Shown here one piece after another: positions 8,401-15,869 of a stretch of DNA of 64,000 nucleotides. The notes beneath the pieces were generated by a model, which worked only from the letters and a program-made list of their open reading frames with translations, ran no database searches and was not told the DNA's origin. Position 1 is the stretch's first letter, and every line of letters starts with the position of its first letter. The DNA lies in NCBI GenBank assembly GCA_963662245.2, contig CAXXVQ010000008.1, positions 186,001 through 250,000 on the forward strand, read 5' to 3'. The position numbers and the translations under genes were made by a program. The stretch comes from JAFGVL01 sp963662245 (GTDB taxonomy: Bacteria; Bacteroidota; Bacteroidia; Bacteroidales; Paludibacteraceae).

Positions 8401-8918
8401 AACGCATTAAGCCTGATTTTAAAAAATTAGGACCAAAATGTGGTAAAAACATGAAGCAGGTTGCTGCCACATTGCAATCAATGGAACAAGCTGATATTTC
8501 CGCATTTGAGAAAGCCGGAGTTTATTCGGTTTCGGTTGCTGACCAAACTGTAGAAGTTGCTATTGATGATGTGGAAATTATCTCTGAAGATATTCCGGGA
8601 TGGTTAGTGACAAACAGTGGAAGTTTGACAGTAGCTTTGGATATTACTATCACTGAAGAGCTTCAAAAAGAAGGTTTAGCGCGTGAGTTGGTAAATCGTA
8701 TCCAGAACTTGCGTAAATCAAGCGGATTTGAAATCACTGACCGTATTGCAGTTCAAATTAAACAATCAGCTGAGTTGGATGGCGTAGTTGCTGATTTTGG
8801 TAAATATATTGCCTCTCAGGTACTAGCTGAAAGACTAGAGGTAGTTGAAGAACCTCAAAATCCTACTGAAATGGATTTTGAAGATTTCATGGTTTATTTA
8901 TCTGTTAACAAGATATAA
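5484..8918 (+). CDS. ileS: Isoleucine--tRNA ligase, long form
   Basis: The 1144-residue cytosolic enzyme charges tRNA-Ile with isoleucine. The class I signature occurs as GMPGIHH within GPPSANGMPGIHHVMARSIK near residue 55, and the KMSKR loop as NGNKMSKRLGN near residue 694. GWDTHGLPVELGVEKA and, at the C-terminus, LQKEGLARELVNRIQNLRKS are features of the eukaryote-like class of IleRS, and no C-terminal zinc-cysteine cluster is seen. The editing (CP1) domain lies between, with WTTTPWTLPSNTAL and DGTGIVHIAPTFGADD. The gene is transcribed alone from the promoter at 5342-5372. Its G+C content is higher than in the region from 9 to 20 kb, as expected for a highly expressed gene. Confidence 0.97.
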   Translation: MSKKFAEYQGLNLSEINKEVLSQWAEKDVFHKSVKTREGAPSFVFYEGPPSANGMPGIHHVMARSIKDIFCRYKTMKGFQVKRKAGWDTHGLPVELGVEKALGITKEDIGKKVTVDEYNAACRHDVMRFTKEWEDLTSKMGYWVDMNDPYITYDNKYIESLWYLLKQLYGKGYLYKGYTIQPYSPAAGTGLSSHELNQPGCYRDVKDTTCVAQFKTKASALAKLNLPEWGETYFLAWTTTPWTLPSNTALCVGSSIEYVAVQTYNPYTSQKETVIMAKALMKSLFSEKANSLALEDYKEGDKLIPFNIVAEYNGFDLEGMEYEQLIPWVNPGDGAFRVITGDFVTTEDGTGIVHIAPTFGADDDRVAKAHGIPPLMMIDKDGNRRPMVDMSGKYFLVDDLDADFVKSSVNVDLYKEYAGRFVKNAYDATLADDATTLDVDICVALKLQNLAFKIEKHTHNYPHCWRTDKPVLYYPLDSWFIRSTAARDKMIELNNTINWKPASTGTGRFGKWLENLNDWNLSRSRYWGTPLPIWRTEDGAEDLCVGSIEELMTEIDKSVAAGLMTENPYKNFKVGDYSKENYAPENIDLHRPYVDGIVLVSPSGKPMKRELDLIDVWFDSGAMPYAQLHYPFENKELIESSSNFPADFISEGVDQTRGWFFTLHAISTMIKGSVAFKSVISTGLVLDKNGNKMSKRLGNAVDPFSTIEKYGSDPLRWYMITNASPWDNLKFDIEGIEEVRRKFFGTLYNTYSFFALYANVDKFDFSQAEVPVEKRPEIDRWIISLLNTLIKDVDAAYNDYEPTRAGRAIADFVNDNLSNWYVRLNRKRFWGGEMDEDKLAAYQTLYTCLETVACLMAPIAPFYADKLFLDLNKATGKDLSESVHLAHFPTCNDGLVDKDLEVRMQLAQDVSSMTLALRKKVNIKVRQPLQTIMIPVLEAKQQSYIEQVKDIILSEVNVKDINFVDDSAGILVKRIKPDFKKLGPKCGKNMKQVAATLQSMEQADISAFEKAGVYSVSVADQTVEVAIDDVEIISEDIPGWLVTNSGSLTVALDITITEELQKEGLARELVNRIQNLRKSSGFEITDRIAVQIKQSAELDGVVADFGKYIASQVLAERLEVVEEPQNPTEMDFEDFMVYLSVNKI

Positions 8919-8930
8919 TATTTCAAACCT

Positions 8931-8943
8931 TTTGTTAGATTTG
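8931..8943 (+). promoter_or_regulatory. -7 promoter element before the lipoprotein gene
   Basis: TAGATTTG (8936-8943) matches TAnnTTTG and lies 26 bases before the start codon at 8970. No convincing TTTG element is seen 19-21 bases upstream. Confidence 0.4.
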
Positions 8944-8969
8944 CGGAAAATTTTAAATTCAATAACCGA

Positions 8970-9941
8970 ATGAAAACTTTAATGCGTTCTTTTTTATATT
9001 TTATACTACTTTCAGTAGTGTTGGTTAGCTGTTCGGATGATGACGCTAACGATGTGCCTCAAATCACAAGCTTAACTATCTCTAAAACATCTGATGTTGT
9101 TTTTGGCGAAAGCTTGACGGTTCATGCTTATGCAAAAGATGATAATGAGTTGACATATGCTTGGGAGGTCTCTGGTGGTCAAATTACTGGAGAAGGAAAG
9201 GATGTTAGTTGGACTGCTCCAAATCAATGTGGTACCTATACAGTTAAGGTAACTGTTTCTGATGGGAAAGAGACAGTTGATTTTGAGCGTGATGTTGAGG
9301 TTGTTGGAAGTTACTATTTTCAGTTTACAGAGCCAGATCCTACTTGGGCTTATATATCTGAAGTTACAACTAGAGGTTTTCATTATGGGTATATGTCTGT
9401 AGAGCCAAAAGCAGAAAAAGATACAGCTGGAAATTATGTATATAATCCTAAGATACTGTATAATGCTCCAATTTCTGTTAGGACGAGAATTGCTGTAGAT
9501 AGAGATAGTGTGGTTGCCGGAACTAATCCTAGAATCCAATTAACATATCTGCTATCTGATGTTTCTAACGCAAATAGTTTTTTGAAAACTATCAATTTAT
9601 ATATGTATCCGGTTTCTGACGAATGGAAAATTAGAATTATGACGAAGAGTCAGGATGGAAGTGTTTCATATAGCGATTTAGCGTCAGACTCAAATGGAAG
9701 CTTGAAATCAATTTTTTCACAGTCTAAGGATTTTCATGATGTTAGTTTAAGTATAACTGCTGATAAGACATTAATATTAGTTGTAGATGGTCAAGAGTGG
9801 TACAGAACAGATGCTTTATCAACGGATTCAACTATAACTAGAGATGTTGTTGTAGAGAACTATATTTATTATGTTTATCCAAGACTAAGCCTTTGGGTTG
9901 ATAATTTTTATCTTACAACTGACGGAACTATCTTGAAATAG
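8970..9941 (+). CDS. PKD-type lipoprotein of unknown function
   Basis: The 323-residue product has a lipoprotein signal peptide with the lipobox VLVSC and Cys21 followed by SDDD, a sequence that in Bacteroidetes often goes with export to the cell surface. Residues about 30-110 resemble an Ig/PKD-like fold: TYAWEVSGGQITGEGKDVSW and GTYTVKVTVSDGKETVDFER are the usual strand pattern. The rest (about 110-323) has no recognised motif and looks beta-rich; it could be a ligand- or glycan-binding module. It is a single gene between ileS and the DksA-like gene. The sequence gives no evidence of enzyme activity. Confidence 0.8.
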   Translation: MKTLMRSFLYFILLSVVLVSCSDDDANDVPQITSLTISKTSDVVFGESLTVHAYAKDDNELTYAWEVSGGQITGEGKDVSWTAPNQCGTYTVKVTVSDGKETVDFERDVEVVGSYYFQFTEPDPTWAYISEVTTRGFHYGYMSVEPKAEKDTAGNYVYNPKILYNAPISVRTRIAVDRDSVVAGTNPRIQLTYLLSDVSNANSFLKTINLYMYPVSDEWKIRIMTKSQDGSVSYSDLASDSNGSLKSIFSQSKDFHDVSLSITADKTLILVVDGQEWYRTDALSTDSTITRDVVVENYIYYVYPRLSLWVDNFYLTTDGTILK

Positions 9942-10065
9942 TATTGAATAGAGGGTTTCAAATATTAAAAAACATATTTTATTTTAACAAAAAATAAATT
10001 ATATTCGCATCCAGATAGAAACGGGTTTTGAAGCCGAAATATTAACATAATTAAAATTTACAGCC

Positions 10066-10446
10066 ATGTCAGAGAAAACTAGATACACAGATGCTGAGTT
10101 GGAGGAATTCAAAGCTATCATTTTAGACAAATTGCAGAAAGCTCATGATGATTATGAGTTGTTGAAGGCTAGTTTGACCAATATGGACGGCAATGACACT
10201 TCTGATACATCTCCAACTTTTAAAGTGTTGGAAGAAGGTGCAGCAACATTGAGTAAGGAAGAAGCTGGTCGTTTAGCACAACGCCAAATGAAATTCATTC
10301 AGCACTTGCAAGCGGCTTTAGTGCGTATTGAGAATAAAACATATGGTATTTGCCGTGAAACAGGGAAATTGATTCCTGCAGAACGACTAAGAGCAGTTCC
10401 TCATGCAACCTTAAGTATTGAAGCTAAAGGTTCAGGAGTGAAATAA
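10066..10446 (+). CDS. TraR/DksA-family regulator lacking the zinc cysteines
   Basis: The 126-residue protein has the DksA layout: a long helical hairpin (about residues 5-95, with GAATLSKEEAGRLAQRQMKF) and then the C-terminal YGICRETGKLIPAERLRAVP. In DksA two CxxC pairs bind zinc; here only the first Cys of YGICRETG remains and the second pair is replaced (ATLSIEA). The fold block is otherwise well kept, and this form is familiar among Bacteroidetes. DksA binds the RNA polymerase secondary channel with ppGpp, and this protein may do likewise, but that is inference. It is followed by a good terminator (10466-10510) and so is probably a single-gene unit. Confidence 0.85.
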   Translation: MSEKTRYTDAELEEFKAIILDKLQKAHDDYELLKASLTNMDGNDTSDTSPTFKVLEEGAATLSKEEAGRLAQRQMKFIQHLQAALVRIENKTYGICRETGKLIPAERLRAVPHATLSIEAKGSGVK

Positions 10447-10465
10447 GAAAAAATATTAAAATTGA

Positions 10466-10510
10466 AATTCGACAATTTTGCGTTAGAGCTGGTTGTCGAA
10501 TTTTTTTTCT
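10466..10510 (+). terminator. Rho-independent terminator after the DksA-like gene
   Basis: AATTCGACAA (10466-10475) pairs exactly with TTGTCGAATT (10493-10502) across a 17-base loop, and a run of T residues follows. It separates this gene from lspA. Confidence 0.8.
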
Positions 10511-10517
10511 ATAAACT

Positions 10518-11135
10518 ATGTCCGCAAGAAATAAAACGATTTGGGTGGTCGCTATAGTTTTAGCGATATTAATTATTGATCAGATTCTAAAGATTTGGAT
10601 TAAGACTAACTTAATGTTAGGTGAGTCTATCTACATAACAGACTGGTTTCAGTTGTTATTTGTAGAAAATCCTGGGATGGCTTTTGGAATGCAAATATTT
10701 GGAAAAGTTTTCTTGACAACCTTTCGTATTGTAGCCTCAGGAGCCATAATCTATTTTATTTATACCTTAATAAAAGGGAACTATCGATTCGGATTTATTG
10801 TTTGTATTTCGTTGATTTTGGCCGGAGCTGTTGGTAACCTTGTTGATAGTGTATTTTATGGAGTGATATTTAATCATAGCAACTATCAAGTCGCTGAGAT
10901 GTTTTCAGGCCAAGGTGGATATGCGCCGTATTTTTATGGCAAGGTTGTAGATATGTTTTATTTTCCATTGATAAAGAACTCAATGGGTGATACTATATTC
11001 TTTAGACCTGTTTTTAATTTTGCAGATTCAGCTGTTTCTGTAGGCGTTGTATTGGCAATATTGTTTTTTAGGCATGATTTAAATAAGAGTTTAGAATCTA
11101 ATAAAAAGAAAAAGTCAAATGAACAACAAGATTAA
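10518..11135 (+). CDS. lspA: Lipoprotein signal peptidase (signal peptidase II)
   Basis: This inner-membrane aspartic protease removes signal peptides from prolipoproteins after diacylglyceryl transfer. The 205-residue protein has four membrane segments. The two catalytic aspartates lie in GNLVDSVFYG and FNFADSAVSVG, and VENPGMAFGM and DQILKIWIK are the other family blocks. It is longer than the roughly 160 residues usual in Proteobacteria because of an insert between the two aspartate blocks (about residues 120-150), which is common in Bacteroidetes. Its 3' end overlaps the start of the next gene by 17 bases, so the two are co-transcribed. The many lipoproteins in the window are its likely substrates. 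Confidence 0.95.
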   Translation: MSARNKTIWVVAIVLAILIIDQILKIWIKTNLMLGESIYITDWFQLLFVENPGMAFGMQIFGKVFLTTFRIVASGAIIYFIYTLIKGNYRFGFIVCISLILAGAVGNLVDSVFYGVIFNHSNYQVAEMFSGQGGYAPYFYGKVVDMFYFPLIKNSMGDTIFFRPVFNFADSAVSVGVVLAILFFRHDLNKSLESNKKKKSNEQQD

Positions 11136-11472
11136 ATTTATTCTAGGTCTAGTAATTTTAGGTCTTTTTTCTTTAGGGTCTTGTAAGAAAAGTGCACCGG
11201 TTGGAGTTATTTCGGAGGATACTATTCAAATGATTCTTTTTGACTTATATATATATGAGGGAGTGGCTTCTGTTGAACATTTAGATATGGGTGATTCAGC
11301 TAAAATTCCCGGATATAATTCGGTGTTGGCTAAGTATAATACTACAATGTCTGATTTTGATAGTTCAATGGTTTATTATGCTAAAAATATGCCTAAACTT
11401 AAATTGATGCATGAGAAAGTTCTTGATAGATTAGATAAATATAAAGAGGAGCTGGAAAAATCGGAAAAGTAA
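11119..11472 (+). CDS. DUF4296-type small lipoprotein
   Basis: This 117-residue protein has a lipoprotein signal peptide ending in SLGSC (Cys22). After it comes the segment EDTIQMILFDLYIYEGVASV, resembling Bacteroidetes DUF4296 proteins, and then a helical, lysine- and glutamate-rich C-terminus. It overlaps lspA by 17 bases and is followed after two bases by the next small gene. The lspA-DUF4296 pair recurs in Bacteroidetes, suggesting a link with lipoprotein or envelope biogenesis, but no role has been shown to my knowledge. Confidence 0.8.
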   Translation: MNNKIKFILGLVILGLFSLGSCKKSAPVGVISEDTIQMILFDLYIYEGVASVEHLDMGDSAKIPGYNSVLAKYNTTMSDFDSSMVYYAKNMPKLKLMHEKVLDRLDKYKEELEKSEK

Positions 11473-11474
11473 AC

Positions 11475-11828
11475 ATGAAGCGTTTTTCTGCACATTATAT
11501 TTATTGTAATCCTCAACAAATAATAAAAAAGGGAGTTGTTGAGTTGGATGCTAAAGGTGAAGTTGTAAGCTTGTTCTCTTTAAATGATTCTCCTTCTGAG
11601 ATTCATTCAACCGAGTTTTATAACGGTATAATTTTTCCGAAATTAATAAGTGAAAAAGATCTGAAAGGAAAAATCGGGCAGAATATCTTTGATGTTTTAA
11701 ATGAAGAATATAAACTCAAGAATGCTAATATTGCTTTGGGCGAGTTGTCTCAACTATATTTGTTAGAAGGCCTAGATTTAATTAATAGTAAAATCACTGC
11801 AGGCACATCTTTGACTCAACTTTTATAA
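11475..11828 (+). CDS. Small protein resembling the composite beta-sandwich of amidohydrolases
   Basis: The 117 residues do not match a complete enzyme that I know. The start (MKRFSAHYIYCNPQQIIKKG) and EFYNGIIFPKL resemble the first strands of cyclic amidohydrolases, which usually read like YNGIIIPGFVNCHCH. Here the sequence jumps after the proline, without the HxH metal motif or the TIM barrel. The end (LYLLEGLDLINSKITAGTSL) resembles the last strands of such enzymes. It could therefore be a stand-alone sandwich derived from an amidohydrolase by internal deletion. It is in an operon with lspA and the DUF4296 gene (two-base gap). Its last six bases overlap the convergent methyltransferase gene. 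Confidence 0.6.
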   Translation: MKRFSAHYIYCNPQQIIKKGVVELDAKGEVVSLFSLNDSPSEIHSTEFYNGIIFPKLISEKDLKGKIGQNIFDVLNEEYKLKNANIALGELSQLYLLEGLDLINSKITAGTSLTQLL

Positions 11829-12572
11829 TCCTCTCCTAAATTCAGCACAGATAATAGCTGTAGCTATTGCAACATTCAGAGATTCAGATGTTTCTCTTTC
11901 ATTTGGGTAGTTGGGTATATAAAGCTTCTCGTTAATTGTATTTTCAATTTCCTTGCTAATTCCATTTCCTTCATTTCCCATTACAATAATTCCATTTCTT
12001 GATAATTGTTTCTGGTACATGTCCTCTCCATCTAAGAAAGTGCCATAAATAGGAAGGTGTTTTGATTGTTCCGTTAGAAATCCTTCTAGGTCAACATAAA
12101 AAATCTTTACTCTACAAATGGCTCCCATAGTAGCTTGGATTACTTTTGGATTAAAAACATCAACGCTATTTTTAGAACAAAAAATATTCTCAATGCCGTA
12201 CCAATCAGCAATTCTTATAATTGTGCCAAGGTTTCCAGGGTCTTGAATATCGTCTAAAGCAAGAGATAGCTGGTTTGGTAAATTTGTTGTATTTGGAATG
12301 TAGTTTGGCTTTTCAAAGATAGCATAGACACCTTGTGGGTTTTTTAGTGTCGAAACTCGTTTAATATCTTCGTTGCTAATAGTATAAGCTTCTTGAATAT
12401 CCTGATTAAAGTGCTTTTTCCATTCTTCTGTGGTTAAAAGCGTTTTGCATTTAAAGCAATTTAGAAGTTCCGAGACGAGTTTATTTCCTTCAGCAATAAA
12501 AACATTGTCACTATCTCGGTACTTTTTTTGCTGATATTTAGCTATATCCTTTATTCTGGCTTTACTTATCAT
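11823..12572 (-). CDS. TrmH/SpoU-family RNA 2'-O-methyltransferase
   Basis: This SAM-dependent enzyme would methylate the 2'-OH of a tRNA or 23S rRNA nucleotide. The start at 12572 (MISKARIKDIAKYQQKKYRD) fits the family N-terminus; the frame extends to 12593. An N-terminal substrate-binding domain (about residues 1-100, with FIAEGNKLVSELL) precedes the SPOUT domain. That domain has the motifs LDDIQDPGNLGTIIRIADW, VMGNEGNGIS and PNYPNERETSESLNVAIA (given here in pieces), which form the trefoil-knot SAM site. The exact target cannot be told from the sequence. It is convergent with the small protein upstream and overlaps its last six bases. The next gene, a TamA-like protein, diverges from it. 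Confidence 0.9.
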   Translation of the reverse strand: MISKARIKDIAKYQQKKYRDSDNVFIAEGNKLVSELLNCFKCKTLLTTEEWKKHFNQDIQEAYTISNEDIKRVSTLKNPQGVYAIFEKPNYIPNTTNLPNQLSLALDDIQDPGNLGTIIRIADWYGIENIFCSKNSVDVFNPKVIQATMGAICRVKIFYVDLEGFLTEQSKHLPIYGTFLDGEDMYQKQLSRNGIIVMGNEGNGISKEIENTINEKLYIPNYPNERETSESLNVAIATAIICAEFRRGL

Positions 12573-12674
12573 ATTATAAAAATTGCTCATCAAAGCTAAG
12601 AAAGAAATTGTGAAACAACTATATTTGCACTGAATAAAATTAATCTGCTTAAGTCTGCCTTTTTCATTTTGTCA

Positions 12675-14951
12675 ATGAGTCTAAAATCATATTTATACAT
12701 ATTTCTGATAAGTTTGTTTGCTGCATCTTGTAGTACAACTAAATATGTGCCTGAAAACAAGTATCTTTTAGATGAGGTGAAGTTTGATACAGGTAAAAAA
12801 GATATTGGTAAAGAAGAGCTCTCTCCGTATTTGAGACAAAAGCCTAATCCCGGAATTTTTGGAACATATAAACTACAGTTAAAGGTTTATAACTTGTCAG
12901 GAAGAGATACAACTAAGTGGATTAATCGGATGTGGCGAAAAATAGGTGAGCCTCCAGTGATTTTTAGTGCTGAAGAAACTGAAAGGTCACGCGATGAGAT
13001 TCGTAAATACATGGTGAATAAAGGTTATATGAATGCCGATGTGAAGGTTCAGATTGACTTGAAACCAAAGAAAGCTGTTGTGACTTATGTTGTATCTGCT
13101 CGTACTCCATATTATATTAGAACGATTCGGAGAGATATTGAGGATGATAGCCTTAGGGTGTATTTAGAGAAAGATTCATCAAATACAATAATTAAGGAAG
13201 GGATGTTATTTGATGTTGATTTGCTGGAGACCGATAGAGCACGCTCAGTTGAATACTTAAGAAGCAGAGGCTTTTATTATATGAATAAGGACTATTTGTA
13301 TATTGAAGCAGATAGTGCATTGAATTCAAATGAAATTGATATAACAATTAAATCAAGACCTATTTTACTGAATAATCCTGATGGCTCGGTTTCTAAGCTG
13401 CCACACAGAAGAAAGAAGATAGGAAGAGTTGTTTGTATTCCTTGGTACAATAGTGAGAAAGAGTTTGCAGATCAAATTGGTGATACGGTTCAATATGAAG
13501 GAATGAGTTTCTTATATGATGGTGAAATTCAATCAAAACCTTCATTGCTATATAATAAGATACATATTGAACCGGGTCAATACTTTGATGTTAGAGATGT
13601 AGAAAAGACATATGCTGCAATAAATAGTTTGAGTACAACTAAATATGTAAACATCGCATTCAGGGAACAGCCTGATGATTATTTGGATTGTTATATACAG
13701 ATTATACCCGGAAAAACACAAGGTTACTCTGTTGATGTTGAGGGAACCAATACTGATGGTGATTTTGGAGCTGCTGTAAGTGGCACCTATTCTCATAAGA
13801 ATATATTTAAGTCTTCAGAGATATTTAGATTAAAACTTAGAACTGCATATCAACCCATGGGAGATATCTCAAATCTTTTGAGTGATAATTCTATCGAGGT
13901 TGGTGGAGAGGCTTCTTTAACTTTGCCAAAGCTGCAAGGTTCGTTCTTGTCATATGACATCCGTCGTAGGATTAGGGCTACTACGGAATATTCTTTGTCA
14001 TATAATTATCAGACAAATCCCTGGTATGCAAGGACAATTGCTGGTGGGGCAATGAAGTATATTTGGGTTACCGGCTCAAGGAACAATGAAAGGTATTCTG
14101 TTAGTTTAGTTGATTTAAATTTTGTTTATCTCCCTCGTGTATCAGATAGTTTTAAGGAAGAATACCTTAATCCTTCGTCATCAATGAGGTATAGTTATGA
14201 AGATCACTTTATTCTTAGTTCAGGTTTTACTTTTTCTAAAAACACACAGCACCCAAATAGACCTGTAGATGATTTTATTACCTATAACGGAACCGTTGAA
14301 ACTGGAGGTAATACTTTGTCGGCTTTTTGCGCCTTGATTGATAAGGAAAAAGTAGATGGGGCCTACCAAATAGGAAACATCAGGTTTTCTCAGTATGTGA
14401 AAGGCGAGTTTGATTTTTCTCATAATCTAATTTTCCAGGGGAATAATAAAGTTGTTTATAGGGCTCATGTTGGTTTGGCATATCCATATGGAAATGCTGA
14501 TGTCGTTCCTTTTGAGAAACGCTTTTATGCAGGTGGTGCTAATAGTGTAAGAGGGTGGTCGGTTAGAACTTTAGGTCCAGGGATATATAAAAGTTCAATT
14601 TCCGGAACTGACTTTCTTCAGAATGGAGATATCAAGCTTGATCTTAACCTCGAGTATCGATTTAAATTGTTCTGGGTTTTGGAAGGAGCAACTTTTGTAG
14701 ATGGAGGAAATGTTTGGACTATCAAGTCATATGACGATCAACAGGGTGGAGAATTTAAATTAGATACTTTCTATGAGCAAATTGCCTATGCTTATGGTTT
14801 AGGTTTGCGTTTTGATTTCTCGTTCTTTCTTTTTCGAGTAGATATGGGTATAAAGATGTTTGATCCTTCTCAGGAGAAATCTAAGCAATGGCGATACCCA
14901 ATCGAATCAGATGATTTTGCCTTCCATTTTGCTATCGGATATCCGTTTTAA
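12675..14951 (+). CDS. TamA/BamA-family outer-membrane lipoprotein (TamL-like)
   Basis: The start is placed at ATG 12675; a TTG two codons earlier is possible. The product (758 residues) begins with a lipoprotein signal peptide ending FAASC (Cys19), the feature that separates Bacteroidetes TamL-like proteins from ordinary TamA. Several POTRA-like domains follow (about residues 30-370, e.g. YMNADVKVQIDLKPKKAVV). The C-terminal beta-barrel belongs to the Omp85 surface-antigen family, with the conserved block KRFYAGGANSVRGWSVRTLGP and a final aromatic strand ending in IGYPF. It would help insert or translocate outer-membrane proteins. A -7 box TATATTTG lies at 12620-12627. No TamB-like partner is in the window. 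Confidence 0.9.
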   Translation: MSLKSYLYIFLISLFAASCSTTKYVPENKYLLDEVKFDTGKKDIGKEELSPYLRQKPNPGIFGTYKLQLKVYNLSGRDTTKWINRMWRKIGEPPVIFSAEETERSRDEIRKYMVNKGYMNADVKVQIDLKPKKAVVTYVVSARTPYYIRTIRRDIEDDSLRVYLEKDSSNTIIKEGMLFDVDLLETDRARSVEYLRSRGFYYMNKDYLYIEADSALNSNEIDITIKSRPILLNNPDGSVSKLPHRRKKIGRVVCIPWYNSEKEFADQIGDTVQYEGMSFLYDGEIQSKPSLLYNKIHIEPGQYFDVRDVEKTYAAINSLSTTKYVNIAFREQPDDYLDCYIQIIPGKTQGYSVDVEGTNTDGDFGAAVSGTYSHKNIFKSSEIFRLKLRTAYQPMGDISNLLSDNSIEVGGEASLTLPKLQGSFLSYDIRRRIRATTEYSLSYNYQTNPWYARTIAGGAMKYIWVTGSRNNERYSVSLVDLNFVYLPRVSDSFKEEYLNPSSSMRYSYEDHFILSSGFTFSKNTQHPNRPVDDFITYNGTVETGGNTLSAFCALIDKEKVDGAYQIGNIRFSQYVKGEFDFSHNLIFQGNNKVVYRAHVGLAYPYGNADVVPFEKRFYAGGANSVRGWSVRTLGPGIYKSSISGTDFLQNGDIKLDLNLEYRFKLFWVLEGATFVDGGNVWTIKSYDDQQGGEFKLDTFYEQIAYAYGLGLRFDFSFFLFRVDMGIKMFDPSQEKSKQWRYPIESDDFAFHFAIGYPF

Positions 14952-15011
14952 GTGTTAAAAATGACCCTTTTCTCTGTTTTTATGTTTTCTAACATAGGCT
15001 AACCTGTTGTC

Positions 15012-15047
15012 TTGTTGTTATTTCTGTAATCTTAATTTTTATCTTTG
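15012..15047 (+). promoter_or_regulatory. Promoter of the ECF sigma factor gene
   Basis: The -7 element TATCTTTG (15040-15047) matches the consensus exactly. TTGTTG at 15012-15017 is a somewhat distant -33 candidate (22 bases). The start codon is 80 bases further on. Confidence 0.5.
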
Positions 15048-15126
15048 TAAAAATTAGTTAATAGTATAACTTAAAATCTACTTGCCTATAGGACAACTCA
15101 TACTTTGAACCTTAATATCCAAAGTT

Positions 15127-15720
15127 ATGAAAAGCTACATTGACCTAGCCGATGATAAATTGGTTAAAATGTACGCAGACGGAGATAACGCTGCTTTTGA
15201 AACCTTATTAAATAGGTATAAAAGTCGTGTTTATTCATACATCTATTTTATTGTCCGAAATAGTGATGTCTGCGAAGATGTGTTTCAGGAAACCTTTATT
15301 AAAGCGATTATTACAATTAAACAAGGCCGTTATAAAGAAAACGGTAAGTTTCTTGCGTGGATAAATCGTATTGCACACAACTTGATTATTGATTATTTCA
15401 GAAAGAGTCAAAGTGAAAATACTCGTTCTAATGACGATTATGATTACGATTTATTAAATCTTTCAGAATTGACAGATAAAAATGTTGAGGATGAGATAGT
15501 GTATTGTCAAGTGCTTAATGATGTTGCCCGTATTGTTGAACATTTGCCTGAGAGTCAGCAGGAGGTGATAAGGATGCGCTACTATGACGACTTGAGCTTT
15601 AAGGAAATTGCAGAAAAAACAGGAGTTAGTATTAATACAGCTTTAGGGCGTATGCGTTATGCTATCATGAATATGCGTAGAATTGCTATTGATAATAAAA
15701 TGTATTTAGAATTTAATTAA
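15127..15720 (+). CDS. ECF-type RNA polymerase sigma factor
   Basis: The 197-residue protein has sigma region 2 (about residues 20-90: NRYKSRVYSYIYFIVRNSDV, EDVFQETFIKA) and region 4 (about 135-190: LPESQQEVIRMRYYDDLSFK, then EIAEKTGVSINTALGRMRYA with the helix-turn-helix). This is the sigma-70 family ECF layout. It would direct RNA polymerase to a limited set of promoters. No anti-sigma factor is encoded next to it, which differs from classical FecI/FecR pairs. It is the only gene between the TamA-like gene and pyrH, so regulation by a distant partner or by its own level is possible. A promoter is seen at 15012-15047. Confidence 0.93.
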   Translation: MKSYIDLADDKLVKMYADGDNAAFETLLNRYKSRVYSYIYFIVRNSDVCEDVFQETFIKAIITIKQGRYKENGKFLAWINRIAHNLIIDYFRKSQSENTRSNDDYDYDLLNLSELTDKNVEDEIVYCQVLNDVARIVEHLPESQQEVIRMRYYDDLSFKEIAEKTGVSINTALGRMRYAIMNMRRIAIDNKMYLEFN

Positions 15721-15805
15721 TAATAGTGGTTTTAATAATGAAGTGGGGTGGAAAGATGTCTTTTCATCCCTTTCTGTTTTTAATAGGCCGATTATGTTTG
15801 TAGTA

Positions 15806-15839
15806 TTTGTAGTCATTGGGTAAAATAATATTATTTTTG
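15806..15839 (+). promoter_or_regulatory. Promoter of pyrH
   Basis: TTTG (15806-15809) and TATTTTTG (15832-15839) are 22 bases apart; the start codon of pyrH is 30 bases downstream. Confidence 0.55.
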
Positions 15840-15869
15840 CTCAGCAATTAACAAAATAATAAAATATCT

